Position numbers and translations under genes: made by a program | Shown here: one piece after another, positions 21,836-30,633 of the stretch | Layout: every line of letters begins with the position of its first letter | How positions within the stretch are numbered: position 1 is the stretch's first letter | The notes under the pieces: generated by a model | The model's database searches: none | The model's input: only the letters and a program-made list of their open reading frames with translations | What the model was told of the DNA's origin: nothing | Assembly: GCF_035989305.1 (NCBI RefSeq) | Contig: NZ_CP108514.1 | Coordinates: 5,932,501-5,996,500 of the forward strand | Source: Streptomyces sp. NBC_01233 | GTDB taxonomy: Bacteria; Actinomycetota; Actinomycetes; Streptomycetales; Streptomycetaceae | DNA: 64,000 nt | Direction of reading: 5' to 3'

Positions 21836-24175
21836 ATGTCCCAGCGCAGGCGCAGGTCCTTGGCGCTCCTGACCTCGGGAGTCCTCGCACTGCCGCTCCT
21901 CACGGGCTGCGGCGCGGGTGAAGACGAGGGCGGCCCCGTCGCCGCAGGACAGGACATCGCCACGACCGCCCGCGAGAAGGTCGCGGACGGGGGTGTGCTG
22001 CGCTGGGCCGTGGACACCCTGCCGGACACCCTGAACACCTTCCAGGCCGACGCGGACGCCACCACCACCCGTATCGCGGGGGCCGTGCTGCCGCAGCTGT
22101 TCGTGCTGGACGCCAAGGGCCGGCCCGTGGCCAATCCCGACTACCTGGAGAAGGCCGAGGTCGTCGAGCGGGAGCCCAAGCAGGTCGTCCTTTACAAGCT
22201 GAACCAGCAGGCGGTGTGGAGCGACGGACGCGAGATCGGCGCCCCCGATTTCGTGGCGCAGTGGCGGGCCCTGAACGGCAAGGACTCGGCGTACTGGACG
22301 GCGCGCAACGCCGGATACGAGCGGATCGAGAAGATCGAGAAGGGCAAGACCGACCTGGAGGTCAGGGTCACCTTCGCCAAGCCGTACGCCGACTGGCGCT
22401 CCCTGTTCAGCCCGCTCTACCCGAAGCAGGTCACCGGCACCCCCGACGCCTTCAACGAGGGCGCCCGCGGCGCTCTGAAGGTCACCGCCGGACCCTTCGC
22501 CCTCGGCGCGATCGACAAGAAGGCCGGCACCGCGGCCCTCACCCGCAATCCGCGCTGGTGGGGCCGGCAGGCCAAGCTGGACACGCTGGTCCTGACGGCG
22601 GTGCCGCGGGCCGAGCGTCCGGCGGCGCTGGCCGCCGGGAAGCTCGATCTGGCCGAGATCGACCGGAGCGGGGCCGACCGGATCGCCCTGGCCCGCCGGG
22701 ACGCCGCCAAGGGCGCTGCCGGCAAGGGCGGCGCGGGCTCGGGCGGCGCCCCGGCGCACGGCCCGGGAGCCGCGCTGACCCCGGCGCAGGCCACGCTGTC
22801 GTGGGCCGTCGCCTACGGGGCGGACGAGGACAAGGCCATGGCGGAGAAGGAGAGCCGCGACAAGCACGTCGCGGCGGTGAAACGGTACGCCGACGAGCAG
22901 ACGGCCCTGCGGAACTTCACCGTCCGCAAGTCCCTGGAGCCCGCCTACACCCAGCTCGCGATGAACGGGGCCTCGGGCCCGCTGGCGGACGAACGGGTGC
23001 GCCGGGCGATCGCCCGGGCCCTGGACCGCAAGGCGCTGGCCGAGCTCGTGCTCAAGCCGCTCGGCCTGCCGGCGCAGCCGGTCGGCAGCCACGTGGCGCT
23101 CGCCGGGCAGCGGGCGTACGCCGACAACAGCGACGCCCTCGGCGGCCAGGACACCCAGGCGGCCCAGGCCCTCCTCGCGGACGCGGGCTGGCGCCGGGGC
23201 GGCAAGATCACCGAGCCGACGGGAGCCAAGGCCGGCCCGGAGAGCGAGCCGCAGGACGACGGGAAGACCCCGTCGGGCCCGGGCACCGGAAACGACGGGC
23301 TCTACATCGTCGGCCAGGACGACGAGGCCAACGGCGACCTGCGCTCGGCCGCAGGGCAGCCCCCGCAGGCCCGTCCGGCCGCCCGCGGCGAGCGCCCCCT
23401 CGCCGCGGCCCCGGGAGGCGCGCAGGACCGGACCTCCCCGGTGCTGGCCCCCGCCCCCTTCGGAGCCCAGCAGGAGGCGTCCCTCCTCGCCCAGGCCGCC
23501 CGGGCGGCGGCCGTCGACGACGGCAAGCGCAGCGCGGCCCGCGACGGCGACGCGGCGGATCCCGCCAAGGCCTCCCCGGCCCCGGCCAAGCAGGCCACCC
23601 GCACCTCCGGCGCCATGCTCGCCAAGGACGGCAAGGCGCTCACCCTGCGCTTCGTCCTCCCGGCCGGCCCCGGCTCGGAGTCCCTGCGCGCGGTCGGCGA
23701 GCGGATCGCCCAGATGCTGCGCAAGCTCGGCGTGAACACCGAGACGACCAAGGTGGCCGACGACAGCTTCTTCAAGGACCACGTCGCCTCGGGCCAGTAC
23801 GACCTGGCCCTCTACTCCTGGCCCGCGACCGCCTACCCCGCGACCGACGCCCGGCCCATCTTCGCCAAGCCGGAGCCGGCCGCGGACGGCTCGCTCCTCG
23901 TCGAACAGAACTACACACGGGTCGGCACCGACCACATCGACCAGCTCTTCGACCAGGCGGTCGGCGAGCTGGACGAGGACCAGTCCCGCGAGCTGATCCG
24001 CAAGGCGGACGCCCGGATCTGGGCCGCCGCCGGCTCCATCCCCCTCTTCCAGCGCCCGGAGCTGGTGGCCGTCAAGCCGGGCCTGGCCAACGCCGGCGCC
24101 TTCGGCCTCGGCACCCCCCGCTACCAGGACATCGGCTGGAAGAAGCCGCCGACCGCCAAGGACAAGAAGAAGTAG
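21836..24175 (+). CDS. LpqW-like family 5 substrate-binding lipoprotein with long disordered insert
   Basis: 779 residues from ATG, with GGAGG 9 bases before it. Signal sequence with lipobox ending at Cys25 (LLTGC). The fold is SBP_bac_5 (GGVLRWAVDTLPDTLNTFQ, VLYKLNQQAVWSDGREIGAPDF, then a C-terminal QYDLALYSWPATAYPATD). Family members are usually near 550-640 residues. Here a Gly/Ala segment at about 291-319 and a Pro/Ala/Gly/Asp-rich stretch at about 463-592 are inserted. The gene stands alone with no permease or ATPase and is next to typA, as lpqW (Rv1166) is in M. tuberculosis. LpqW is a non-transport lipoprotein that influences phosphatidylinositol mannoside synthesis. A scaffold or regulatory role at the membrane is more likely than transport. 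Confidence 0.85.
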   Translation: MSQRRRRSLALLTSGVLALPLLTGCGAGEDEGGPVAAGQDIATTAREKVADGGVLRWAVDTLPDTLNTFQADADATTTRIAGAVLPQLFVLDAKGRPVANPDYLEKAEVVEREPKQVVLYKLNQQAVWSDGREIGAPDFVAQWRALNGKDSAYWTARNAGYERIEKIEKGKTDLEVRVTFAKPYADWRSLFSPLYPKQVTGTPDAFNEGARGALKVTAGPFALGAIDKKAGTAALTRNPRWWGRQAKLDTLVLTAVPRAERPAALAAGKLDLAEIDRSGADRIALARRDAAKGAAGKGGAGSGGAPAHGPGAALTPAQATLSWAVAYGADEDKAMAEKESRDKHVAAVKRYADEQTALRNFTVRKSLEPAYTQLAMNGASGPLADERVRRAIARALDRKALAELVLKPLGLPAQPVGSHVALAGQRAYADNSDALGGQDTQAAQALLADAGWRRGGKITEPTGAKAGPESEPQDDGKTPSGPGTGNDGLYIVGQDDEANGDLRSAAGQPPQARPAARGERPLAAAPGGAQDRTSPVLAPAPFGAQQEASLLAQAARAAAVDDGKRSAARDGDAADPAKASPAPAKQATRTSGAMLAKDGKALTLRFVLPAGPGSESLRAVGERIAQMLRKLGVNTETTKVADDSFFKDHVASGQYDLALYSWPATAYPATDARPIFAKPEPAADGSLLVEQNYTRVGTDHIDQLFDQAVGELDEDQSRELIRKADARIWAAAGSIPLFQRPELVAVKPGLANAGAFGLGTPRYQDIGWKKPPTAKDKKK

Positions 24176-24252
24176 CGTGGGCGAAGAAGTGATGACAAAG
24201 GGGTGCCTGTCAGGTTGACCCGGGGGTGGCAAGCTCAGATGTGACTCAAGTC

Positions 24253-24282
24253 CCTTGCCCGCCGGATCTCCGGCGGGCAAGG
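24253..24282 (+). terminator. Terminator after the LpqW-like gene
   Basis: CCTTGCCCGCCGGA and TCCGGCGGGCAAGG form a perfect 14-bp palindromic stem, 77 bases after the stop and 240 bases before typA. Confidence 0.75.
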
Positions 24283-24522
24283 TCGTGCCATACCCATTGA
24301 CCCGGCCGTTGACCCGCATGAATACCGGCAGCATGGGCGGCCGGGGCACCCCACGCAGCACTCGGCAGCGCTCATTCGTCCGGCCTCTTGACAGACCCCC
24401 CGGCAGGCGGTTCCCGCCACGCGACGTACCATGGGGTAAGGCCGTGGCAGGTTTTCGCCCGGCCGAGGCGCGCGTGCCAGGCCGTACGCGACGCCATCCA
24501 CGATCCCGGGAGAAGCGCCGAA

Positions 24523-26427
24523 GTGCCCACGCGCCACGACATCCGTAACGTCGCCATCGTCGCCCACGTCGACCATGGCAAGACGACCATCGTCGATGCC
24601 ATGCTCAAGCAGGCCGGTGCCTTCGCCGCCCACCAGCACCTCGACGACCGCATGATGGACTCGAACGACCTGGAGCGTGAGAAGGGCATCACGATCCTCG
24701 CCAAGAACACGGCGGTGAAGTATCACCCCAAGGACGGCGGGGCCCCGATCACGATCAACATCATCGACACCCCCGGCCACGCCGACTTCGGTGGTGAGGT
24801 CGAGCGCGGTCTGTCGATGGTGGACGCCGTCGTTCTGCTGGTGGACGCCTCCGAGGGTCCGCTGCCCCAGACCCGCTTCGTCCTGCGCAAGGCCCTGCAG
24901 GCGAAGATGCCGGTCATCCTCTGCATCAACAAGACCGACCGTCCGGACTCCCGGATCGACGAGGTCGTCAACGAGACGTACGACCTCTTCCTCGACCTGG
25001 ACGCGGACGAGGACCAGATCGAGTTCCCGATCGTCTACGCCTGCGGCCGTGACGGCGTCGCCTCGCTGACCAAGCCCGAGGACGGCACCGTCCCGGCGGA
25101 CAGCACCAACCTGGAGCCGTTCTTCTCCACCATCCTGGAGCACGTCCCGGCCCCGGTGTACGACGAGGAGGCCCCCCTCCAGGCCCACGTCACCAACCTG
25201 GACGCCGACAACTTCCTCGGCCGCATCGCGCTCGTTCGCGTCGAGCAGGGCGAGCTGCGCAAGGGCCAGACCGTCGCGTGGATCAAGCGTGACGGCTCCG
25301 TCTCCAACGTCCGCATCACCGAGCTGATGATGACCGAGGCGCTCACCCGCAAGCCGGCCGAGGTGGCGGGCCCGGGTGACATCTGCGCGGTCGCCGGTTT
25401 CCCCGAGATCATGATCGGCGAGACCCTGGCCGACCCGGAGAACCCGATCGCGCTCCCGCTGATCTCGGTCGACGAGCCGGCGATCTCCATGACCATCGGT
25501 ACGAACACCTCCCCGATGGTCGGCCGCGGCGGCAGCGGCAAGGGCGCGGACGCCAAGTCCGCGGTCAAGGACCGCAAGGTCACCGCCCGCCAGGTCAAGG
25601 ACCGTCTGGACCGCGAGCTGGTCGGCAACGTCTCGCTCCGCGTCCTCGACACCGAGCGCCCGGACGCCTGGGAGGTCCAGGGCCGCGGTGAGCTCGCGCT
25701 CGCCATCCTGGTCGAGCAGATGCGCCGCGAGGGCTTCGAGCTGACCATCGGCAAGCCGCAGGTCGTCACGCAGGAGGTCGACGGCAAGGTCCACGAGCCG
25801 GTCGAGCGCATGACGATCGACGTCCCCGAGGAGCACATGGGTGCGGTCACGCAGCTCATGGGCGTCCGCAAGGGCCGCATGGACAACATGTCGAACCACG
25901 GCTCCGGCTGGGTCCGCATGGAGTTCGTCGTCCCGTCGCGCGGCCTCATCGGCTTCCGTACCGAGTTCCTGACCGGTACGCGCGGCACCGGCATCGCCCA
26001 CTCGATCCACGAGGGCCACGAGCCGTGGTTCGGCCCGCTGGTGACCCGTAACAACGGTTCGCTGGTCGCCGACCGCGCCGGCTCGGTCACGCCGTTCGCG
26101 ATGATCAACCTGCAGGAGCGCGGCGTCCTGTTCACCGACCCCGGCACCGAGGTGTACGAGGGCATGATCGTCGGCGAGAACTCGCGCTCCGACGACATGG
26201 ACGTGAACATCACCAAGGAGAAGAAGCTCACCAACATGCGTGCGGCTTCCGCGGACAACACGGAGAACGTGATTCCGCCCCGCAAGCTCTCCCTGGAGCA
26301 GTCCCTGGAGTTCTGCCGCGACGACGAGTGCGTCGAGGTGACCCCGGAGGCCGTCCGCATCCGCAAGGTCGTGCTGGACCAGAAGGACCGCTCGCGCACC
26401 GCGTCGCGCGCCAAGTCCGGCAAGTAG
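24523..26427 (+). CDS. typA: Ribosome-associated GTPase TypA/BipA
   Basis: 634 residues from GTG at 24523, chosen because homologues begin MPTRHDIRN and GGGAG lies upstream; ATG 24388 is too early. G-domain motifs: AHVDHGKTT (14-22), DTPGHADFGG near residue 78 and NKTD near 130. The EF-G-like domains and the TypA C-terminal domain follow (GRGELALAILVEQMRREG, MDNMSNHGSGWVRMEF). The GTPase binds 70S ribosomes and aids 50S assembly and stress translation. It is a monocistronic unit bounded by hairpins at 24253-24282 and 26512-26548. Confidence 0.97.
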   Translation: MPTRHDIRNVAIVAHVDHGKTTIVDAMLKQAGAFAAHQHLDDRMMDSNDLEREKGITILAKNTAVKYHPKDGGAPITINIIDTPGHADFGGEVERGLSMVDAVVLLVDASEGPLPQTRFVLRKALQAKMPVILCINKTDRPDSRIDEVVNETYDLFLDLDADEDQIEFPIVYACGRDGVASLTKPEDGTVPADSTNLEPFFSTILEHVPAPVYDEEAPLQAHVTNLDADNFLGRIALVRVEQGELRKGQTVAWIKRDGSVSNVRITELMMTEALTRKPAEVAGPGDICAVAGFPEIMIGETLADPENPIALPLISVDEPAISMTIGTNTSPMVGRGGSGKGADAKSAVKDRKVTARQVKDRLDRELVGNVSLRVLDTERPDAWEVQGRGELALAILVEQMRREGFELTIGKPQVVTQEVDGKVHEPVERMTIDVPEEHMGAVTQLMGVRKGRMDNMSNHGSGWVRMEFVVPSRGLIGFRTEFLTGTRGTGIAHSIHEGHEPWFGPLVTRNNGSLVADRAGSVTPFAMINLQERGVLFTDPGTEVYEGMIVGENSRSDDMDVNITKEKKLTNMRAASADNTENVIPPRKLSLEQSLEFCRDDECVEVTPEAVRIRKVVLDQKDRSRTASRAKSGK

Positions 26428-26511
26428 CAGTAGTCGTACGGCCGTTCGCCCGGGTTTGCTCGGGCGGCGACCACGGCGATCGCCGCTGGCCACAGGGCCT
26501 GGTAGTGCAGC

Positions 26512-26548
26512 AGCCCCTCCCTTCACGGAGTCCGTGAAGGGAGGGGCT
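26512..26548 (+). terminator. Very strong terminator after typA
   Basis: AGCCCCTCCCTTCACGG and CCGTGAAGGGAGGGGCT form a perfect 17-bp stem with loop AGT, 85 bases after the typA stop. It isolates typA from the oligopeptide operon. Confidence 0.9.
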
Positions 26549-26897
26549 GTTCGCTTCTGTCAAGCGGATTTTTGCGTTCAGGTGTCCGCATACCGACCGT
26601 GACACTCCGGAAGATGAGCTAACCGTCCGTTTCGCACGTGTCTGTCTCCTATCCGTTTGTCCGGATTTCGGGTTTCTGACGCGGATCGATGTTGTGAAAA
26701 CGAGACCACTTAAGTGTGGTTTACGGCCTGACAGTCCCTGAGGATGGCTCCATTGAGCTCGGGTCAATGGGTCACGCGATGTGGGGATCGCGCCGACTCA
26801 CGAGCACACTATGGGCACGGAAATGCTCGCCGTCAGGGGTGTCGGCGAGGTTTTTTTGCCCCTCAAGTCGATCAGTGGACTCATGAGGAGGAAACCC
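26549..26897 (+). other. Gene-free leader region of the first oligopeptide operon
   Basis: 349 bases, visibly more A/T-rich than the neighbourhood. It holds a palindrome CACTTAAGTG at 26707-26716, two clean hairpins, an antiterminator-like pairing and a terminator with a T7 tract, and ends in GAGGAGG at 26886-26892, the ribosome binding site of the lipoprotein gene. The frame is open from 26781 but the only good ribosome binding site is at 26898. Confidence 0.6.
26750..26857 (+). ncRNA. Candidate structured leader RNA / attenuator
   Basis: Hairpin 1: CCATTGA-gctcggg-TCAATGG (26750-26770). Hairpin 2: CGCGAT-gtgggg-ATCGCG (26775-26792). Then CGAGCA (26801-26806) can pair with TGCTCG (26824-26829), which would block the 5' arm of the terminator hairpin CTCGCCG/CGGCGAG (26826-26832 with 26843-26849). 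That hairpin is followed by seven Ts. Mutually exclusive pairings followed by an intrinsic terminator are the hallmark of an attenuator or riboswitch. The same element could also release a short RNA ending near 26857. No known riboswitch class was recognised. Confidence 0.5.
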
Positions 26898-28553
26898 ATG
26901 CGCGGTGCCAAGAGCGCCAAGTGGGTCGTGGGCGCGGTTGTCGTCGCCCTGGCCGCTACCGCCTGTGGCGGCGGTGACGGTGACAGCAAGGACAAGGGCA
27001 GTGCCGCCAATGGCGGTACGTTCCGGATGGGCAGCACCGAGCCGGACACCATCGACCCGGGGCGTGCCCACGAGTCCACGGGCATCCTGCTGGCCAACGC
27101 CCTGTTCACCGGCCTGTACTCGAACACGCCGGACGGCCTGGCCGAGCCCGCGCTCGCCGAGTCGGCGAGCTCGGACGAGGGTTGCACCTCCTGGACCTTC
27201 AAGGTGAAGCCGGACACCAAGTTCTCCAACGGCGAGGTCGTGGACGCCGAGGCGTTCGCCCGTGGTTGGGCCCGTGCCGCGCACAAGGCCGCCGCGTCCG
27301 ACGTGGCGTACCACTTCGCCGGCATCAAGGGCTACGAGCAGCTGCAGGACGGCTCGGCCAAGACCTTCTCCGGTGTCACCACCCCGGACGCGAACACCAT
27401 CAAGGTGGACCTGTCCAAGGCGGACTGCGAGTTCGTCCTGAAGACGGCGCACAACGCCTACAGCCCGGTTCCGAAGTCGGCCAAGGTCGGCGAAGAGGAC
27501 AAGGCGTTCGGCGAGGCCCCCGTCGGTAACGGTCCGTTCAAGATGGACGGCACCTGGGAGCACAACAAGGCGATCAACCTCGTCCGCAACGACGACTACT
27601 CGCTGACCAAGGCCTCCCTCGAGAAGGTCCAGGTCACGCTCCTCAACGACAAGACCGCGCAGCAGCTCGAGTACGACGGCTTCCAGGCCGGCACCTTCGA
27701 CTACGCGCACATCCCGACGCCGATGCTCAAGACGGCCGAGGCGAAGTACAAGCCGCAGAACAAGTGGTTCGCCAAGGACACGAACGGCATGAACTTCGTT
27801 CTGCCGATCGGTGACAACGGTCCGACGAACAACAAGGACGCCCGTCTGGCGATCTCCTACGCGATCGACCGTCAGGCCATCGCCAAGGGTGTCTTCCAGG
27901 GCTACCAGACCCCGTCGACCACCATCGTTCCGCCGGCGTTCCCGAAGGCGTACCAGAAGGACCTCTGCGTCTCCTGCGTCAAGCAGGACGTCGCCAAGGC
28001 CAAGGAGCACGCCGAGAAGGGCGGCCTGAAGCCGGGTACCGAGATCAAGTTCAGCTTCAACACCGGTGCGGGCCACGAAGAGTGGGTCCAGGCCATCGCG
28101 AAGCAGCTCGAGGACGTTCTCGGCGTCAAGGTCAAGCTGGACGGCAAGGACTTCCCGGGCATGCTCAAGGAGCAGCAGGGTTCCGGCGCGACCGGCATCT
28201 ACCGCTTCGCGTGGGGTGCGGACTACCCGACCCCGGAGAACTTCCTGTTCCCGCTGCTGCACTCGACCTCGATGAACAAGGACGCCGAGGGCAACGTGGT
28301 CGGTGACAACCGCGTCCGCTACAACAACCCCGAGTTCGACAAGCTGATCGACACGGCCCGCGCCACCAAGGACGAGGCCGCGCGTACGGCGATGTACAAG
28401 CAGGCCGAGAAGATGGCCATGGACGACATGGCGCTCATCCCGACCTTCAACCGCTCCCAGTTCCGCCTGATGGCGACCGACAAGTTCAACGGTCTGGACG
28501 ACATCAACTTCAACGAGGACCCGATCCTCGAGAAGATCTCGATCAAGAAGTAA
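26898..28553 (+). CDS. Oligopeptide ABC transporter substrate-binding lipoprotein, operon 1
   Basis: 551 residues from ATG at 26898, with GAGGAGG 5 bases upstream. Lipobox ends at Cys23 (ALAATAC). SBP_bac_5 fold: GGTFRMGSTEPDTIDPGRAH, TSWTFKVKPDTKFSNGEVVD, NPEFDKLIDTARATKD. It captures peptides outside the membrane and delivers them to the permease pair encoded next. Codon choice is strongly biased toward C/G, as in highly expressed genes. A hairpin follows the gene and probably lets this cistron be made in excess over the membrane genes. Its N-terminus is closely related to that of the second operon's binding protein (MRGA..A.W), showing a tandem duplication. Confidence 0.94.
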   Translation: MRGAKSAKWVVGAVVVALAATACGGGDGDSKDKGSAANGGTFRMGSTEPDTIDPGRAHESTGILLANALFTGLYSNTPDGLAEPALAESASSDEGCTSWTFKVKPDTKFSNGEVVDAEAFARGWARAAHKAAASDVAYHFAGIKGYEQLQDGSAKTFSGVTTPDANTIKVDLSKADCEFVLKTAHNAYSPVPKSAKVGEEDKAFGEAPVGNGPFKMDGTWEHNKAINLVRNDDYSLTKASLEKVQVTLLNDKTAQQLEYDGFQAGTFDYAHIPTPMLKTAEAKYKPQNKWFAKDTNGMNFVLPIGDNGPTNNKDARLAISYAIDRQAIAKGVFQGYQTPSTTIVPPAFPKAYQKDLCVSCVKQDVAKAKEHAEKGGLKPGTEIKFSFNTGAGHEEWVQAIAKQLEDVLGVKVKLDGKDFPGMLKEQQGSGATGIYRFAWGADYPTPENFLFPLLHSTSMNKDAEGNVVGDNRVRYNNPEFDKLIDTARATKDEAARTAMYKQAEKMAMDDMALIPTFNRSQFRLMATDKFNGLDDINFNEDPILEKISIKK

Positions 28554-28588
28554 TCGGTTCGGACGGTATATCCGTCAGGAGCGAACGT

Positions 28589-28621
28589 GCCGCGGCCCCC
28601 GGGTGACCGGTGGGCCGCGGC
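28589..28621 (+). other. Intra-operon hairpin between binding protein and permease genes
   Basis: GCCGCGGCCC and GGGCCGCGGC enclose an inner CCGG/CCGG stem, giving about 14 bp with one bulge. It is 36 bases after the lipoprotein stop and 130 before the permease start. Such stems stabilise the upstream mRNA or partly terminate, raising binding protein relative to transporter. Confidence 0.55.
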
Positions 28622-28750
28622 CCCGCTCGGCAGGCCGTTTTCACTTCGGCACCCCTCACATCCGCGGGCAATCCCCGCACGCCGAGAGCCGGCCCGTTCC
28701 TTGGGCTGGAGGCCGCTGCTCCCAGAAGCGGCCAGGTAGAGAGGCAAAAC

Positions 28751-29677
28751 ATGGGAAGGTACGTCGCCCGTCGCCTCGGGCAGATGGTCATAGTCCTCAT
28801 AGGCGCGACCATGGTTCTGTTCGCGTGTCTGTTCGTACTCCCCGGCGATCCCGTGGGTTCGATCGCGGGCAGCGACAAGGCACGTGACCCCGCAGTGGTC
28901 GCGGAACTCAAGGCGCGTTACGGGCTCGACAAGTCGCTGCCCGAGCAGTACGTGAATTACGTCGCGAAGGTTGCCACCGGCGACCTCGGCGAGGACTTCG
29001 TGCAGCGCCGCGAGGTTTCCGAGATCCTCGCCCCCAAGCTTCAGAACACGGCGAAGCTGGCCCTCCTGGCCATCTGCCTCGTCACGGTGTTCGGTATGGG
29101 CGTGGGCATCATCGCCGCGCTCTACAGATACAGCATTCTCGACATGGCCACGACATTTTTTACGACGATGGCCGTCGGCTTCCCAACCTTCGTGATCGGC
29201 ATGCTGCTCATGAAGTACTTCGCCGTGGAACTGCAGTGGTTCCCGCAGCTCGGCGGAGACAAGCTCGAAGGCATGGTCCTTCCCGCGATCACCCTCGCCG
29301 TCACCGACATCGCCTTCGTCGCCCGCCTCACCCGCGGCACGATGCTCGAGGTGCTGCGCGCGGACTACGTGAAGACGGCCGTGGCCAAGGGACTTCCGCG
29401 CCGCCGCGTGCTGTTCAAGCACGTGCTGCGCAACTCGTCCATTCCCGTGGTCACGTACCTGGGTATTTCGTTCGGCGGACTCCTCGGTGGTGCGCTCATC
29501 ACTGAGGCGATCTTCAACTGGGACGGTGTCGGTCTGGCACTGGTTCAGGCGATTCAGCAGCAGAACAACCCGATCGTCATCGGTGTCGTGACCTACAGCG
29601 TCGCGATCTTCGTCGTCCTCAGCCTCATCGTGGACCTGCTGTACGCGGCCCTCGACCCGCGTATCCGCCTCAGCTGA
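28751..29677 (+). CDS. Oligopeptide ABC transporter permease (OppB/DppB type), operon 1
   Basis: 308 residues from ATG, with GAGAGG upstream. Six hydrophobic segments. The BPD_transp_1 EAA loop reads DYVKTAVAKGLPRRRVLFKHVLRNS, and the family C-terminus is DLLYAALDPRIRLS. It forms the peptide channel with the next gene product. It lies 24 bases before the second permease gene. Confidence 0.95.
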   Translation: MGRYVARRLGQMVIVLIGATMVLFACLFVLPGDPVGSIAGSDKARDPAVVAELKARYGLDKSLPEQYVNYVAKVATGDLGEDFVQRREVSEILAPKLQNTAKLALLAICLVTVFGMGVGIIAALYRYSILDMATTFFTTMAVGFPTFVIGMLLMKYFAVELQWFPQLGGDKLEGMVLPAITLAVTDIAFVARLTRGTMLEVLRADYVKTAVAKGLPRRRVLFKHVLRNSSIPVVTYLGISFGGLLGGALITEAIFNWDGVGLALVQAIQQQNNPIVIGVVTYSVAIFVVLSLIVDLLYAALDPRIRLS

Positions 29678-29700
29678 CCGCCCCCAAGGAGGATTTCCTC

Positions 29701-30624
29701 ATGTCTGAGCTCGCAACGAGCCCGGCGATCGGGGACGAGAACCCCGTGTCGTCCGCTTCGGCCGCCGCCGAACCCGCACCCAAGCAACTGAGCCAGTGGG
29801 GCGAGATCCGTCACCGCTACGTCCAGAACAAGCTGGCCGTCGTCGGTCTCGTGATCATCTCCCTGCTGTTCCTGACGGCGATCTTCGGCGACATGCTCGC
29901 CCCGTTCGACCCGGGCGCCCAGGACCTGGAGAACACGCTCGCCTCGCCCAACGGCACGCACTGGATGGGCACCGACGCCCTGGGCCGCGACATGTTCTCG
30001 CGCCTCATAGCCGGTACCCGCGTCGCCATGTTCGTCGGCCTCGCCTCGATCTTCTTCGCGGTGCTGATCGGTGTCGCCCTCGGCGCCATCGCCGGTTACT
30101 TCGCCGGCTTCGCCGACACCCTGGTCATGCGCGTCGCGGACGTGTTCCTCGCGTTCCCGCTCATGATCGGTGCCGTCGTCATCATCCTGGTCACCGGGCG
30201 CGGCATCACCCCGGTGGTCATCTCGCTGGCCATCTTCTCCTGGGCCACCGTGTCCAGGCTCCTGCGCAGCTCGATCCTGTCGGTGCGCGAGATGGACTAC
30301 GTCCACGCGGCCAAGGCGCTCGGCGCCGGCGGCTGGCGGGTCGTCCGCACGCACATCCTTCCGAACTCGCTGACCGCCGTTCTGGTCTACGCGACCTTCA
30401 ACGTCGGCACCACGATCGTCGGTGTGGCAGCGCTCTCCTTCCTCGGAGCCGGTGTCCCCGTCGACGTCCCCGAGTGGGGCAACATGCTGGCGGCCGGACA
30501 GGGCTTCATCGGCGTCAATGACTACCTGTGGTACTTCCCCAGCCTGTTCGTCGTCGTCACCGTGCTCGGCTTCGCCTTCGTCGGCGACGGCCTGCGTGAC
30601 GCGCTCGACCCGAAGCTCCGGTAG
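29701..30624 (+). CDS. Oligopeptide ABC transporter permease (OppC/DppC type), operon 1
   Basis: 307 residues, with GGAGG before the ATG. An N-terminal cytoplasmic extension of about 35 residues precedes the first membrane segment (LAVVGLVIISLLFLTAIFGD). OppC_N and BPD_transp domains follow, with the EAA loop MDYVHAAKALGAGGWRVVRTH. The extracytoplasmic loop PFDPGAQDLENTLASPNG is of the usual type, without cysteines. The C-terminus is GDGLRDALDPKLR. Confidence 0.95.
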   Translation: MSELATSPAIGDENPVSSASAAAEPAPKQLSQWGEIRHRYVQNKLAVVGLVIISLLFLTAIFGDMLAPFDPGAQDLENTLASPNGTHWMGTDALGRDMFSRLIAGTRVAMFVGLASIFFAVLIGVALGAIAGYFAGFADTLVMRVADVFLAFPLMIGAVVIILVTGRGITPVVISLAIFSWATVSRLLRSSILSVREMDYVHAAKALGAGGWRVVRTHILPNSLTAVLVYATFNVGTTIVGVAALSFLGAGVPVDVPEWGNMLAAGQGFIGVNDYLWYFPSLFVVVTVLGFAFVGDGLRDALDPKLR

Positions 30625-30633
30625 GGCCGCGCG

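Noticed and set aside
24235..26526. 763-residue minus-strand frame across typA
   Set aside because: Antisense shadow of a highly conserved GTPase gene, caused by codon bias in high-G+C DNA. No start signal and no recognisable domain.
26781..26897. N-terminal extension of the operon 1 binding protein
   Set aside because: The frame is open back to 26781, but the extension would place the signal peptide internally and run through the terminator and T-tract. GAGGAGG before 26898 decides the start.
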